Positions 20,592 through 30,279 of a DNA stretch of 64,000 bases are shown piece after piece. Source of the DNA: Ichthyophis bannanicus (taxonomy: Eukaryota; Chordata; Amphibia; Gymnophiona; Ichthyophiidae); contig CM066033.1 of the NCBI GenBank assembly GCA_033557465.1, positions 707,391,637 through 707,455,636 on the forward strand, read 5' to 3'. A program made the translations under genes and the position numbers. The notes beneath the pieces were generated by a model. It was not told the DNA's origin. It saw only the letters and a list, made by a program, of their open reading frames with translations, and ran no database searches. Every line of letters starts with the position of its first letter. Within the stretch, counting starts at the first letter, position 1.

Positions 20592-22501
20592 ATTTCAAAA
20601 ATCTTGGATACCTGGTCCATATGTAGGGACCACTCGTGTGGAAGCAGAACTCGACTGAGTCTGTTTGCCCAAGAGTTTTGAACACCTGGAAGATAAACTG
20701 CCAGAAGATGAATGTGATGCTCTCTGGTGATGGCCCACAGTCGCAGAGCTTCGTTGCAAAGCGACAGAAAGTCAGTTCCTCCCTGCTTGTTTACATAGAA
20801 CATGGCTACCTGATTGTCCGTGTGGATAAGGACTGTCTTGTGGCTGAGCAGGGTGTGGAAAACTCGCAGAGCAAGGAAGATTGCTCTGAGTTCCAAGAGA
20901 TTGATATGTAGACAAGTCTCCTGTGGGGACCAGATGCCCTGGGTGGAGAGGTCCTGAAGATGAGCTCCCCAGCCCATTAAAGAAGCATCTGTTGTAAGAG
21001 TTGCTTGGGGTAGAAGCTGTTGAAAGAGGGACCCCAGCAACAGGTTTTGAGGGGACTTCCACCACTGGAGGGACAAAATGAGGCGACTTGTGTTTGCTAT
21101 TTTGTCTGACAGGCAGCCTAATGCCTGGGTCCATTGGGTGGATAAAGTCCACTGAGCTCCTCTCATGTGAAGGCGAGCATATGGTACCACATGTACGGTG
21201 GATGCCATGTGGCCTAGTAACTGTAACATTTCTCGAGCAGTTAGTAGGGGCTTCAACTCTGCTTGAGAAGCTAATTGCAGCAAGCGAAGGCAACGGGCCT
21301 GGGGAAGATAGGCCCTTGCCCTTGTGGTATCCAGCAAGGCCCCTATAAACTCCAGGGATTGAGTAGGGATCAAATTGGATTTTGGGATGTTTATTACCAG
21401 CCCTAAATACTGCAGGATACACATTGTGCAGGTTAGAGAAGTCTTGGCCTCTGATTGAGTGGGAGCTCGAATGAGCCAGTCGTCCAGGTAAGGGAAGACG
21501 AATATTCCCAGGGTGTGCAGAAAAGCAGCTACCACTGCCATGCATTTCGTGAACACCCTTGGTGCAGAGACCAGACCAAAAGGGAGCACTCTGTATTGAT
21601 AGTGCTTTTCCTGAAAAAGGAACCGAAGGAACCTTCTGTGAGTTGGATGGATGAGAACATGAGTGTACGCACCCGTGAGATCTAGAGAACAAAGCCAATC
21701 CTGACTCTGAAGGTATGGCAGCAGAGTTCCTAGAGAAACCATCTTGAATTTTTCTTTGACTAGGAATCTGTTCAACTCTCTGAGATCTAAATTGGGTCTG
21801 AAGCCCCCTGTTTTCTTTGGAATAAGAAAACAGGGGGAGTAGAACCCTGTGCCCTGTTGTTGAAAAGGCACTTCCTCTATTGCCCCCTGGGCGAGAAGAG
21901 TGGTAACCTCCTGCTCCAACAGGCTGAGGAGGGAGGTTGGAGAATTGAACTGGTACACTCTTGTGAGAGGGGGCAAGCTTGAAAAATGAAGTTTGTACCC
22001 CTCTCTTATGATGGAAAGTGTCCAATGCTCTGCTGTAATTTGCCCCCACCTGGGAGCAAAGTGACATAACCTTCCTGGAATGGTGGAGGGCTCTGGTCCT
22101 TCTAGAGCCAGGAAGGCTAAGTTCTTTAGCAGAAAGTCAAAGGCCCTGAGGGGGCTGAGGATGCTGGGCTGGAGCAGGCCTCGCAGCCTTTGCTTTGCTC
22201 TGTTTGGAGGATTGATGACGTTTGGAAGGGAACTGAGCTGCAGAAGATGCCCGCTGACCATAAGCAGGATAGAATCTTCCCTTTTTAGAAAAAGGTGCTT
22301 TCTTGAACAACCTTTTCTTAGCAGGAGCAGCTGTGGATTTGGATAGTCTATCCAAAGCAGAATTTTCAGCATCCATCTGATTGGCTTTTGCTTGCCAATC
22401 CTTACCAAACAGGTTCTCACCTGTACAAGGGATATTTCCCAATTCATCTTGAACCCAGATCTCCAAATCAGATGCTTAAAGCCAAGCAATCCTACGTGCA
22501 C
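20435..22501 (-). CDS. D2 reverse transcriptase and RNase H
   Basis: A 688-codon open frame; the part resembling RT starts near 22100, and the first 130 or so codons are an out-of-frame read of gag. Motifs: FLIPKKTGGF, CSLDLTGAYTHVLI (motif A), LPFGLVSAPRVF, FPYLDDWLIRA (motif C intact). RNase H has TTDASLMGWG, the LLELRA acidic block and HTDNQVAMFYVN. The DIRS-specific tail IDLFASPWN ends in a frameshift near 20450-20560. RT motifs look competent, but gag and YR of this copy are broken. Confidence 0.85.
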   Translation of the reverse strand: MHVGLLGFKHLIWRSGFKMNWEISLVQVRTCLVRIGKQKPIRWMLKILLWIDYPNPQLLLLRKGCSRKHLFLKREDSILLMVSGHLLQLSSLPNVINPPNRAKQRLRGLLQPSILSPLRAFDFLLKNLAFLALEGPEPSTIPGRLCHFAPRWGQITAEHWTLSIIREGYKLHFSSLPPLTRVYQFNSPTSLLSLLEQEVTTLLAQGAIEEVPFQQQGTGFYSPCFLIPKKTGGFRPNLDLRELNRFLVKEKFKMVSLGTLLPYLQSQDWLCSLDLTGAYTHVLIHPTHRRFLRFLFQEKHYQYRVLPFGLVSAPRVFTKCMAVVAAFLHTLGIFVFPYLDDWLIRAPTQSEAKTSLTCTMCILQYLGLVINIPKSNLIPTQSLEFIGALLDTTRARAYLPQARCLRLLQLASQAELKPLLTAREMLQLLGHMASTVHVVPYARLHMRGAQWTLSTQWTQALGCLSDKIANTSRLILSLQWWKSPQNLLLGSLFQQLLPQATLTTDASLMGWGAHLQDLSTQGIWSPQETCLHINLLELRAIFLALRVFHTLLSHKTVLIHTDNQVAMFYVNKQGGTDFLSLCNEALRLWAITREHHIHLLAVYLPGVQNSWANRLSRVLLPHEWSLHMDQVSKIFEIWGTPDIDLFASPWNVKLPRFCSRTPAQGLRQGMLSSFTGVKTSCMPFYPFP

Positions 22502-22984
22502 CTATGGCAATAGCTGAGGCTCTGCTTACGCATTCAAAGGAGTCGAAAGCTGCAAGGTTTGAGAATTTGGAGATATCTTGGGCATGTTTGAGCCCAGTGA
22601 GAAAGTCTTGCCTTTTCTTCAGACATAAAAGGACTTAAAGTCTGTAAATGGTCAGTGACTTCTTTTAAGAACATTCTCATGTAGAGACTATAAGAATTAA
22701 TTCTTGCAGCAAGCATGGAAGCTTGGAAGACTCTTCTTCCAAAAGCATCCAGGGTTCTACATTCACGTCCTGGAGGATTAGAGGCATGTCTTTTAGCACT
22801 TCTAATCTTTCTCATTGCAGACTCAACCACAATAGAGTGGTGAGGAAGTTGAGTTTTATGGAAACCAGGACAAGGAGGGACACGATACATGGTATCCAAC
22901 CTGCGAGAATGAGGAGAGGTGGTTAAAGGTGCTTCCCACATCCTCAACATGAGATCATACAGAATCTCATGAATAACCCCCTCC

Positions 22985-23130
22985 ATTGCCCATGTTCCCT
23001 GTAAGTATTAGTGTATGTGTGTCATATCCCCTCGTGTTAAATGTATCTCCCAATTGACCGCTTTGACCCGGTGAAAAGCGGGATATAAATACAGCTAAAT
23101 AAATAAATACAGCTAAATAAATAAACAGGT
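22985..23130 (+). mobile_element. LINE/SINE tail insertion in D2 gag
   Basis: It contains CCGCTTTGACCCGGTGAAAA and GCGGGATATAAATACAGCTA, then two AAATAAATAAAT runs, a tail found on many vertebrate non-LTR elements. The gag frame is resumed on either side. No clear target-site duplication was identified. Confidence 0.65.
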
Positions 23131-23439
23131 AAGGTAGCTGCCTCCTTAGGAGTTTTAGGATACTGTAAAATATCTAACTCCTTGGCTCTGGGCTCTGTCT
23201 CAGGGGCCACTGTAATACAGAGGCCCCGAGCCACCTCTCTGATAAAGTCTTGAAAAGACAAGTCCTCTGGAGGAGACATCCTTCGTTTAGGAGAGGACTC
23301 CTCCTGTGGAAGAAGCATCACTGCATCGACCGATTCTTCAGAATCCTCAGAGTCCTCAGAGGAATCGAAGTATCGTCTGTCTGGATGCTCTTGCAAAGCC
23401 CGATACCCGTACCGACCGGGATCGGTATCGGGAATAACC

Positions 23440-23525
23440 GGTACCGGGGTATCGGGAATAACCGGTACCGGGGTATCGGGAATAACCGGTACCGGGGTAT
23501 CGGGAATAACCGGTACCGGGTTATC
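23440..23525. repeat. 24-bp tandem repeat in D2 gag, about 3.5-4 copies
   Basis: Units of GGTATCGGGAATAACCGG plus ACCG repeat every 24 bases. On the minus strand each encodes PVPVIPDT. It preserves the reading frame, so it may be a real gag length variation. Confidence 0.9.
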
Positions 23526-24094
23526 GGTACCAGAGGGCTGCAGAGGACAGAGTACCAGCATAGCAGACACCGATGCCGATGGGATCAGTACCGATGGCGA
23601 TGCTAGAGCCGGTACCGGCGGAGTAGTCTGTTGCGGTACCACGGGCGTCGATGCCACAAGGAAAGCCGCTAGACTGCGTTCTATGGACAGAATCCTCTGA
23701 TCCATCGACGTCGCCAATGCCTGGAAGTCGGTACCGGTGGAAGCCACCGGTACCCCAGAGCATGGCACCAAGAGATCTGTCGAGGCCACGCCATCGAGAT
23801 CATCCTGGAACCTCGATAATGATGCTTTAGAGGCCGAAGCCTCCCGCTGGGGTAATTTTGCCGGTGCAGAATCCTCGAGGGCAAGGCCAGAGGCATCTCG
23901 ATGCTTAGAAGGAGATCTACCCTTCGAGGACCGGCTGGATTTATGTTTAGTTACCTGAGATCCATGTGAGGAAGAAGCAGCCCTGGAAGACGTCGATGCC
24001 ACCGAAGCCACATCAGAGGGAAACAGGGTACTGAGCTTGGCAGCTCGGTTCTGCCGACCTCTTTTAGACATCATGGAGCAGGACACAAAATCTG

Positions 24095-24200
24095 TTGTGG
24101 AATGGTCAGGACCTAAACTGTTGTTTATTGTGAACCGCAACTGAACTATGGAAGATGCGGTATATAAATCATTGTTAAATAAAAATAAAAAAAAATTTAA
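24095..24200 (+). mobile_element. Short LINE/SINE tail near D2 gag start
   Basis: GTTTATTGTGAACCGCAACT is followed by TGCGGTATATAAATCATTG and a poly(A)-like stretch at 24178-24195. This resembles the tail at 22985-23130 but is a different copy. It displaces the expected gag start codon. Confidence 0.6.
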
Positions 24201-24479
24201 GACACCAGTCATGGGTGTCGGTGACGGAAACGGTACCGCCACATTTTGTGTACTTTTTAAATCCTGAGGCAGGCTTTTCCATATTTAAGGAAAAAAAGTT
24301 TTGGGCCTAAGGCCCAAAACACAAGTGCACCTGAAGAAAAAGAACGGAAAAAAGGTTGTTGGTTTTTTTTTTTTTACAAGAAGAAAAGAACAAAGACCGG
24401 CGGTACCGGTACAGCGTCGAAGAAGGCAGACGTGACACAAAAGAAATAAAGAAAAAATAAGGAAATTCTTCTGCGGTGA

Positions 24480-24681
24480 CAGGAACACGACCTGCTGGCT
24501 CCGCGGAAAAAGAAGAACTGAGGAGAGACAGTTGGGAAAGGCGGGAAGGCAGCACGCAGGCGCGGTGGGATGATCTCAAAAGCTTTCTGATTGGACGCTG
24601 GGGAGCGTTCCCGCGCAGGCTCCGTTGGTACCGACGTACTCCATATGTGAAGACTCATTCCTGCTTGTTCCTGGAGATAGC
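24480..24681. repeat. D2 right (5') ITR
   Basis: Inverted match to 12890-13060 and to the second half of the D2 ICR. The outer end is GGAGATAGC at 24673-24681, next to CTCTATATAT of the host intron. Confidence 0.85.
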
Positions 24682-24779
24682 CTCTATATATTTTTCTAGG
24701 AAAAGCAGTTTTAATATCTGCAGCAAATTAACACTAATTCACTGTAACAGCAAAACACAGCAATTATACAAACAGCTCT

Positions 24780-25110
24780 CCCCTCATCTCCTCTCCTGAT
24801 CTCAGACACACATAGAAGAACATAGACACTCATAGAACATACACACACATGCATACAAGCAGACACATGCAAGAATGCACAGAGATACATACAAGCACAT
24901 GTGAAGTGACATACACACATATACAAGTTTATACAAACACGCAGAGACATACTGAGAAGTATAAACACACACACGGCAAAATAGATAATAAACACGCAAA
25001 ACAGAGACACACTCCCACAGTCTGAAACTCATACAGGTACTACATTCATAATACACACCCAGGCAATGCAGATACAAGCAAACACACACACACAGAGTGG
25101 AAGGAAAGAA
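24780..25110. repeat. CA-rich low-complexity DNA
   Basis: Irregular ACAC/CATACA repeats. It is open on the complementary strand for about 100 codons only because of its composition. Nothing else is seen. Confidence 0.75.
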
Positions 25111-25166
25111 TTCCATGAGTCATGCTCTGCATGCTTTCCTCACTTCTTAGATTTTCCATTTCTTAC

Positions 25167-25335
25167 CTTTAAGATCTCAATTTGATTCCCAAGTCCCTTT
25201 GAACACATCTCCATTACTGAATAGGAACAGAAGGTATCCCTTATTTTGTACTGGCTGACTGTGGAAAGCCAGAGGAAGAGATTGGATTCCAACTCCATAG
25301 GAGGGATTAAAATTGACTGGTGTCCAGAATACACA
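25167..25335 (-). CDS. DIP2B: DIP2-family exon, fourth of the four in this window
   Basis: A 169-bp exon. The acceptor is a TTGCAG before 25335 and the donor is GTAAGA after 25167. The split AGT codon (Ser) is completed by the previous exon at 58519, giving SVYSGHQSILIPPMELES and then LSTVSQYKIRDTFCSYSVM, which matches the second adenylate-forming domain of DIP2 proteins. It ends in phase 0 after Lys. DIP2 proteins carry two acyl-CoA-synthetase/FAAL-like domains after an N-terminal DMAP1-binding region. PPMELES followed by NLFLWLSTV looks closest to DIP2B; DIP2A or DIP2C remain possible, so treat the symbol as provisional. Confidence 0.85.
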
Positions 25336-25835
25336 CTGCAACGAAAAGAACAGCAACTAATGTAACTTTATATGGTCTTTCGTTTCCTTACTATATTTTT
25401 GAATACATAAATTTTATTTCAATTCTTTTAATAAAGTCAGAAATAAAATCACCTATACACATCATATTAATGAGTATATTAAAGCAATCAGATTCATTCC
25501 AGAATAAAAATATAAATTCTCCCAACTGAGATGAAATGTCTTTCTTCTTTTTCATAAATCACTTATATCAACCTTTCTTTTTTCTTTCTATGAAATCAAG
25601 GAATGGTTGCTATACATCCCAATAATTATGGCTTCTTGCTTTTGTCCCATGTTAGTTTCTCCACTGAGAGAATGTCCCATAATCTTACAAACCATGCTTC
25701 TGCATCTTGTATTAGTATACACTTCAGTTTGATGACTATAATCATTTGGGCTACAACCCTTTCTCAAAACTTTCATCATATTTTGAAAAGAAACTAGCTG
25801 ACCTTAGGGCCAGTATACTTCTACCTCCATCAGAC
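25336..25835. other. Intron sequence beside the DIP2 exon
   Basis: AT-rich DNA with no repeat or coding signature that I could name. It is the only appreciable unassigned stretch on the left side of the 33-kb intron, and D-old begins at its right edge. Confidence 0.5.
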
Positions 25836-26045
25836 AAAGAAGTTAACTCACCTGTAGCAGGTGTTCCCCATGGATAACTGGATAAATCCTCACTGATGAG
25901 TGATGTCACTGACAGAGTTGCACACAGGAGCTTCTTCTAGAAGCTTTTAGAAAGCTATTTGCGCACGTGCGCCCACTCCCACTTGTTCTAGCCATGCCTT
26001 AGGACTTCAGTCACATAGCTAGCTTAGCTGAACAAATCCAAGGGG
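25836..26045. repeat. D-old left (3') ITR
   Basis: Begins with AGTTAACTCACCTGTAGCAG. Its inner part TTCTAGAAGCTTTTAGAAAG matches, inverted, the sequence near 56340-56370. The ICR near 26065-26100 is damaged. Confidence 0.7.
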
Positions 26046-26134
26046 AGGATGGTGGATTGTGAGGACTTATCATATGGTCCACAAAAAACACCTCCCCTAT
26101 GTGAGGAATTTTGTCTTCTCCATGGACAAGCAAA

Positions 26135-26326
26135 AGCACATAATAAAACCTTTTTCAAGTACATTTGCACCAAAACACCCGTGAGAGAGTCAGTTGAACC
26201 ATTAAATGATAGAGGGGTAAAAGGGGCATTAAGAGGACAAGGCCATAGTGGAGACTCTGAATGAATTCTTTGCTTCAGTCTTTACTAAAGAAGATGTAGA
26301 AAACGTACCCATGCCAGAAATGAATA
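26135..26326 (+). mobile_element. CR1-like LINE fragment in D-old
   Basis: Codes for PLNDRGVKGALR, then, after a frameshift, TLNEFFASVFTKEDVE and PMPEMNK, a block found just upstream of the CR1 reverse transcriptase. The right side is cut by DIRS D-O at 26327. Confidence 0.75.
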
Positions 26327-26690
26327 AAGCGTAGTTACTCACCTGTAAAAGGTGTTCTCCAGGGACAGCAGGAATCAGTCCTCACTTATGGGTGAAGTCG
26401 GCACCAATGGAGCCCGTGCAGAGCAATTCCCCAGCTTTCAAAGAAAGCTTTTGGGATTGCTACCATGCATGTGTGGTCCTCTTCCCGCCCAAGGGTGCCA
26501 TCTTGATCAGTCAGGTCCCTTAGCTCGAGCTCTACCAATGGCAAGGGAAGGACAAAAATTCAGTAACTCATCAGGGGAGGCAGGAGGGTAGTGAGGACTG
26601 ATTCCTGCTGTCCCTGGAGAACACCTGTTACAGGTGAGTAACTACGCTTTCTCCAGGAACAAGCAGGAAGTCAGTCCTCACTTCTGGGAC
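26327..26690. repeat. D-O 3' ITR and ICR
   Basis: Outer end GTAGTTACTCACCTGTAAAA at 26331-26350. The ICR at 26591-26690 is complementary to it and then continues with the sequence expected for a right outer end (TTTCTCCAGGAACAAGCAGG), though no such right end is found. Confidence 0.8.
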
Positions 26691-26859
26691 TCCCTAGCTA
26701 CAGGCTACCGAACCTGTAACCAAAAAATGCCTCCGCGAGGCCATGAACAGAAGCCGAAGCCCGAAGGAGCCTGGAGTCCTCGTGTCCTTGGGGCAAAGCC
26801 CTTGGTAGTCGTAAAGAAGGGTCGGAGGGCAGGAGTTGCTTATACCCCGAACAGATTAT

Positions 26860-27784
26860 GGAGTATAGCCTGGCTGAAGGCGCTGTCCCGGCGGGACTCC
26901 CTCTCCAGGCAGTAGAGGGCGGCGAAGGTATTCATAGAAGACCAGGTTGCCGCCTGGCATTCATCATGGGCACGGAGCGCAGCGAGGCCACTGAGGCCGC
27001 TTTGGCTCAGACCTCATGTGTGGTGACTCGACGATCCAGAGGGACGCCCGCCTTTGCATGGGCGAACGCAATGCAGTCCGCCACCCAAACAGAGAGGGTA
27101 CGCTTGGTGACTGCTTTCCCCTACCTATTGGGGATGGTAGGTTACGAAGAGCCAGTCAGACTTGCGATGAGTCTGGGTACGCTGCAAGTAGAAGGTGAGA
27201 ACCCGCTTGCAGTCGAGGGTGTGGAGAGCCGCCGACACCTGATCGGCATGGGGCCTCGGGAAGAAGGTCAGAAACACTATCTCTTGGTTGAGATGAAAGG
27301 CCGACACGACTTTGGGTAAGAACTTAGGATGCATCCGGTGGACCACCCTGTTCTGATAAAACTTGATGTAAGGGGCGCCAGCCATGAGCATCTGAAGCTC
27401 ACTGACTCGGCAAACCGAGGTCAGTGCCACCAGGAAGTCCACCTTCCAGGACAAATGCTGGAGCGAACATGTCGCCATCGGCTCGAAGGGTGGACGAGTG
27501 AGCTGCGTGAGCACCACGTTCAAGTCCCATTCCGCCGGAGGGGGACAGATGGGCGGCTTGGATAACAGAGGGCCCCGCATGAAGCAGGAGACTAGTGGTT
27601 GCCTCGAGAGAGACTTTCCCTCGACAGGGAGATGATTAGCCGATATGGCGCTGAAATGAACCCTAACAGAGTTTGACTTTAGCCTTCCCTCGAGAGGTGG
27701 AGAAGGTACTGGAGAACCCACCAAAACGGGCATGAGAAGGGGTTGATCTGGTGCACTGAGCACCAGACAGAGAAGCTTTTCCAC
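26860..27784 (-). pseudogene. D-O tyrosine recombinase, broken
   Basis: The 220-codon frame at 27125-27784 keeps LKSNSVRVHFSAISAN and the LTSVCRVSELQML segment (box I Arg). The C-terminal His-x-x-Arg and Tyr part at 26860-27124 lies in another frame. At least one frameshift separates them, and the N terminus is altered. Confidence 0.75.
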
Positions 27785-27984
27785 TAAAAGGCGTAAGCCC
27801 GCCTAGTGGAGTCCTTCCTCGAGGCAAGGAGGATTTCCTCAACTTCCTCCGGAAGGGTCAGAGAGGCTAGAGAGACCCGTTCAGCCGCCAGGCCGTGAGG
27901 TATAGGGAGGGTAGATTCGGGTGCAGTACCCAACCCTTCTCCTGCGTCAGCAAGTCCCTGGCAGAGCCCAGGGGAATCGGAGGC

Positions 27985-29790
27985 TCAGACGACAGCCGGA
28001 GCAGGAGTGGGAACCAAGGCTGCCGAGGTCACGAGGGAGGCCACGAGAATCAGATATACCTCGTCACGTTGAGCCTTGAACAGAGTCCTCACAATGAGGG
28101 GGAAAGGAGGAAATGCATATAAGAGGCTGGAGGACCACTCCAGGAGAAATGTATCGGGGCCCTCCCTGCCCAGGTGCGGCACTGGGCCGCAGAAGCGAGG
28201 GAGTTGTGTGTTCTGGAGGCTGGCGAAGAGGTCCATCGCTGGAGTGCACCAGCGTAGACACAGCCAGCCTACCACTCTGAGATCCAGGCACCACTTGTGG
28301 GGGTGAAGGATTCTGCTGAGCCTGTCCGCCAGGCCATTCTCCTGACCCAGGAGGTACATTGCCTTGAGGGTACATCCTCCATCGGGCAGCAAAAGAGCAG
28401 ACGAGGACTGCTTCCCTGCCCCTCTCTTTGTTGATGTAGAACATCGCTACCCGGTTGTCGGTCTGCACCAGAACAAACTTCCTGCTGAGGACATTCTTGA
28501 AGGCCCTCAGGGCCCACTGGATGGCCGGAGCTCGAGCAGGTTTATCTGCTGCTGAGACTCCACAGACGACCACTGCCCCTGCGTGCAGAGAGACCTGCAA
28601 TGGGCTCCCCACCCTAACAGGGAAGCATCTGTGGTCAGTACCACATCGTGCAGTGGGGCCTGAAAGGGCGATCCCCGCAGGAGGTTGCAGGGGTTTTGCC
28701 ACCAGTTTAGGGATAAACGAAGGTCAGGAAGAACCCTGACGGGGTTCCTGAGGTGTCCGAGGGATTGACTCCATTGGGAGCTGAGATACCACTGGGTCGT
28801 CCACATGAGCAGGCGGAAGTGAGGAACCACATGCACAGTCGAGGCCATGAGGCCCAAGAGACGTAGCATGAACCAAGCGGTGACCTGGTGGGCGCTTTGG
28901 ACGTGAGCCGCCAGAGCCTGGAGGCGGATGGAGCGATCCATCGGGAAGAAGGCCATGGTCTGCCGAGTATTGAGGCGCGCCCCGATGAACTTGAGAACCT
29001 GTACCGGCTCGAGGTGAGACTTTGGGTAGTTGACCAAGAACTCCAAGCTCTCCAGGAGGAGGACAGTGCGCGACATTGCTTGCCGGGTCTCCTCAATCGA
29101 GGAGCCCATAACAAGCCAGTCGTTGAGGTAGGGAAACACCGGCATGCCCTGGCACCGAAGGTGAGCGGCAGCCACGACGAGGCACTTCGTGAAGACCCGA
29201 GGGGTGGATGCAAAGCCGAAGGGGAGCACCCTGTACTGGAAGTGCTCTCCCTGCACCCTGAAATGCAGGTACTGCCTGTGTTGGGGTTGGATCAAGATAT
29301 GGGCATAAGCGTCCTTTAGATCCAAGGAACATAGCCAGTCACCCTGCCGGAGGAAGGGCAGCAGCATGCCAAGAGATAACACCTTGAATTTCTCCCACAT
29401 CAGGAACTTGTTCAGCCTGCAGAAGTCGAGGATGGGCTGCAGACCCTCCGTCTTTTTCGGGACGAGGAATCACCGGGAATAAAAGCCCCGACCTCGAAGG
29501 TGGGGAGGAACCTTCTTGACTGCCTGTTGGGCAAGGAGGGAGTGTAATTTCTGCTGCAGCAAAAGCTGGTGTGTGGGGAATCGAGGAGGCTCCGCCGGGG
29601 AGAAAGGGGGTGGAAGCCTGTCGAAGTGGAGGCGAAAGCCCTCCCGGATGACCTGGAGGACCCAGGTGTCCGAGGTGATGAGCGCCCACGATGGGACGAA
29701 AAAGGACAGGCGCCCCCCACGGGCTGCTGTATCGCCGGAGGGTGAGGAGCTATGCCGCTGGCATCAAAACCCCTGAGGGGGTTGTGGGGG
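27985..29790 (-). pseudogene. D-O reverse transcriptase and RNase H, with YLND
   Basis: The main frame at 28507-29400 carries CSLDLKDAYAHILI (motif A), LPFGFASTPRVF and then FPYLNDWLV: motif C reads YLND where YLDD is expected. The AAC codon is at 29122-29124. RNase H begins with TTDASLLGWG; the remainder (27985-28517) is in other frames. The N-terminal part (29339-29790) is in yet another frame and is cut by D3. Confidence 0.85.
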
Positions 29791-30140
29791 AAAGAGTAGT
29801 TACTCACCTGTTACAGGTGTTCTCCAGGAGCAGCAGGAATCAGTTCTCATGTATGGGTGACGTCGGCGCCGATGGAGCCCTCGTGCAGAGCATTTCCCCA
29901 GCTTTCAAAGAAAGCCTTTGGGAATGCAGCGCGCATGCGCGGTCCCCTTCCCGCCCAAGGGTGCCATCTTGCTCAGTCTGATGACACAGCTAAAAGACAG
30001 CAAAAATACAAAATGAATCATATGACTGCAACTCCAAGGGGAGGAGGGAGGGCCGTGAGGACTGATTCCTGCTGCTCCTGGAGAACACCTGTAACTACTC
30101 TTTCTCCAGGACCAAGCAGGAAGTCAGTCCTCACATATGG
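29791..30140. repeat. D3 3' ITR and ICR, ICR with an internal deletion
   Basis: The outer end matches the inverted right ITR at 46640-46807. The ICR (30056-30140) reads ACACCTGTAACTACTC, whereas other copies have ACACCTGTTACAGGTGAGTA; about 11 bases are missing, which removes one arm of the palindrome at the join. Confidence 0.85.
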
Positions 30141-30279
30141 GATTCCCCAGCTTCAGGCTACCGGGAACCCAAGCTGAAAAAAATAAGCTCCCTCTAGAGC
30201 ATCAGCATCCGTGAAAGAATCCTTTCTGAGAACGCCCCCGTACGGTAGCCCAACGCAAGGGCCAGAAGGTAGGAGTTGC

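Larger units (their letters stand above)
22137..24242 (-). pseudogene. D2 gag, with frameshifts and two insertions
   Basis: The N-terminal part (23037-24242) includes RGRQNRAAKL and Ser/Pro-rich sequence. The middle (22534-22986) has the DIRS gag core (SKRHASNPPGRECRTLDAFG, RVFQASMLAARI). The C-terminal basic domain (22137-22466) lies in another frame. A LINE/SINE tail splits it at about 22985-23130, and another short insertion sits near 24095-24200, near the start codon. A four-copy PVPVIPDT tandem repeat lies at 23440-23525. Confidence 0.75.
12864..24681 (-). mobile_element. DIRS retrotransposon D2 (family I), interrupted by D-II
   Basis: The ends are inverted: 12864-13060 is repeated as its reverse complement at 24480-24681. 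An ICR at 13134-13235 is complementary to both outer ends. Coding order on the minus strand is gag (22137-24242), RT-RNase H (about 20600-22100) and YR (19190-20591). A complete second-family DIRS (13357-19190) is inserted in the last YR codons. Without D-II the element is about 6.0 kb, normal for DIRS. Two short insertions lie in gag, and frameshifts or stops break every gene. Confidence 0.9.
26327..29790 (-). mobile_element. DIRS D-O, left part (ITR, ICR, YR, RT)
   Basis: Left ITR and ICR are at 26327-26690, YR at about 26860-27784 and RT-RNase H at about 27985-29790. RT is split by DIRS D3; the rest of D-O (gag) resumes at 46808 and extends to about 48020. A right ITR is not present, so D-O is missing its 5' end. 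Compare D4, which has all parts. Confidence 0.85.

Noticed and set aside
24711..25116. Cys-rich frames of about 100 codons on the minus strand
   Set aside because: They arise from CA-repeat DNA and match nothing.
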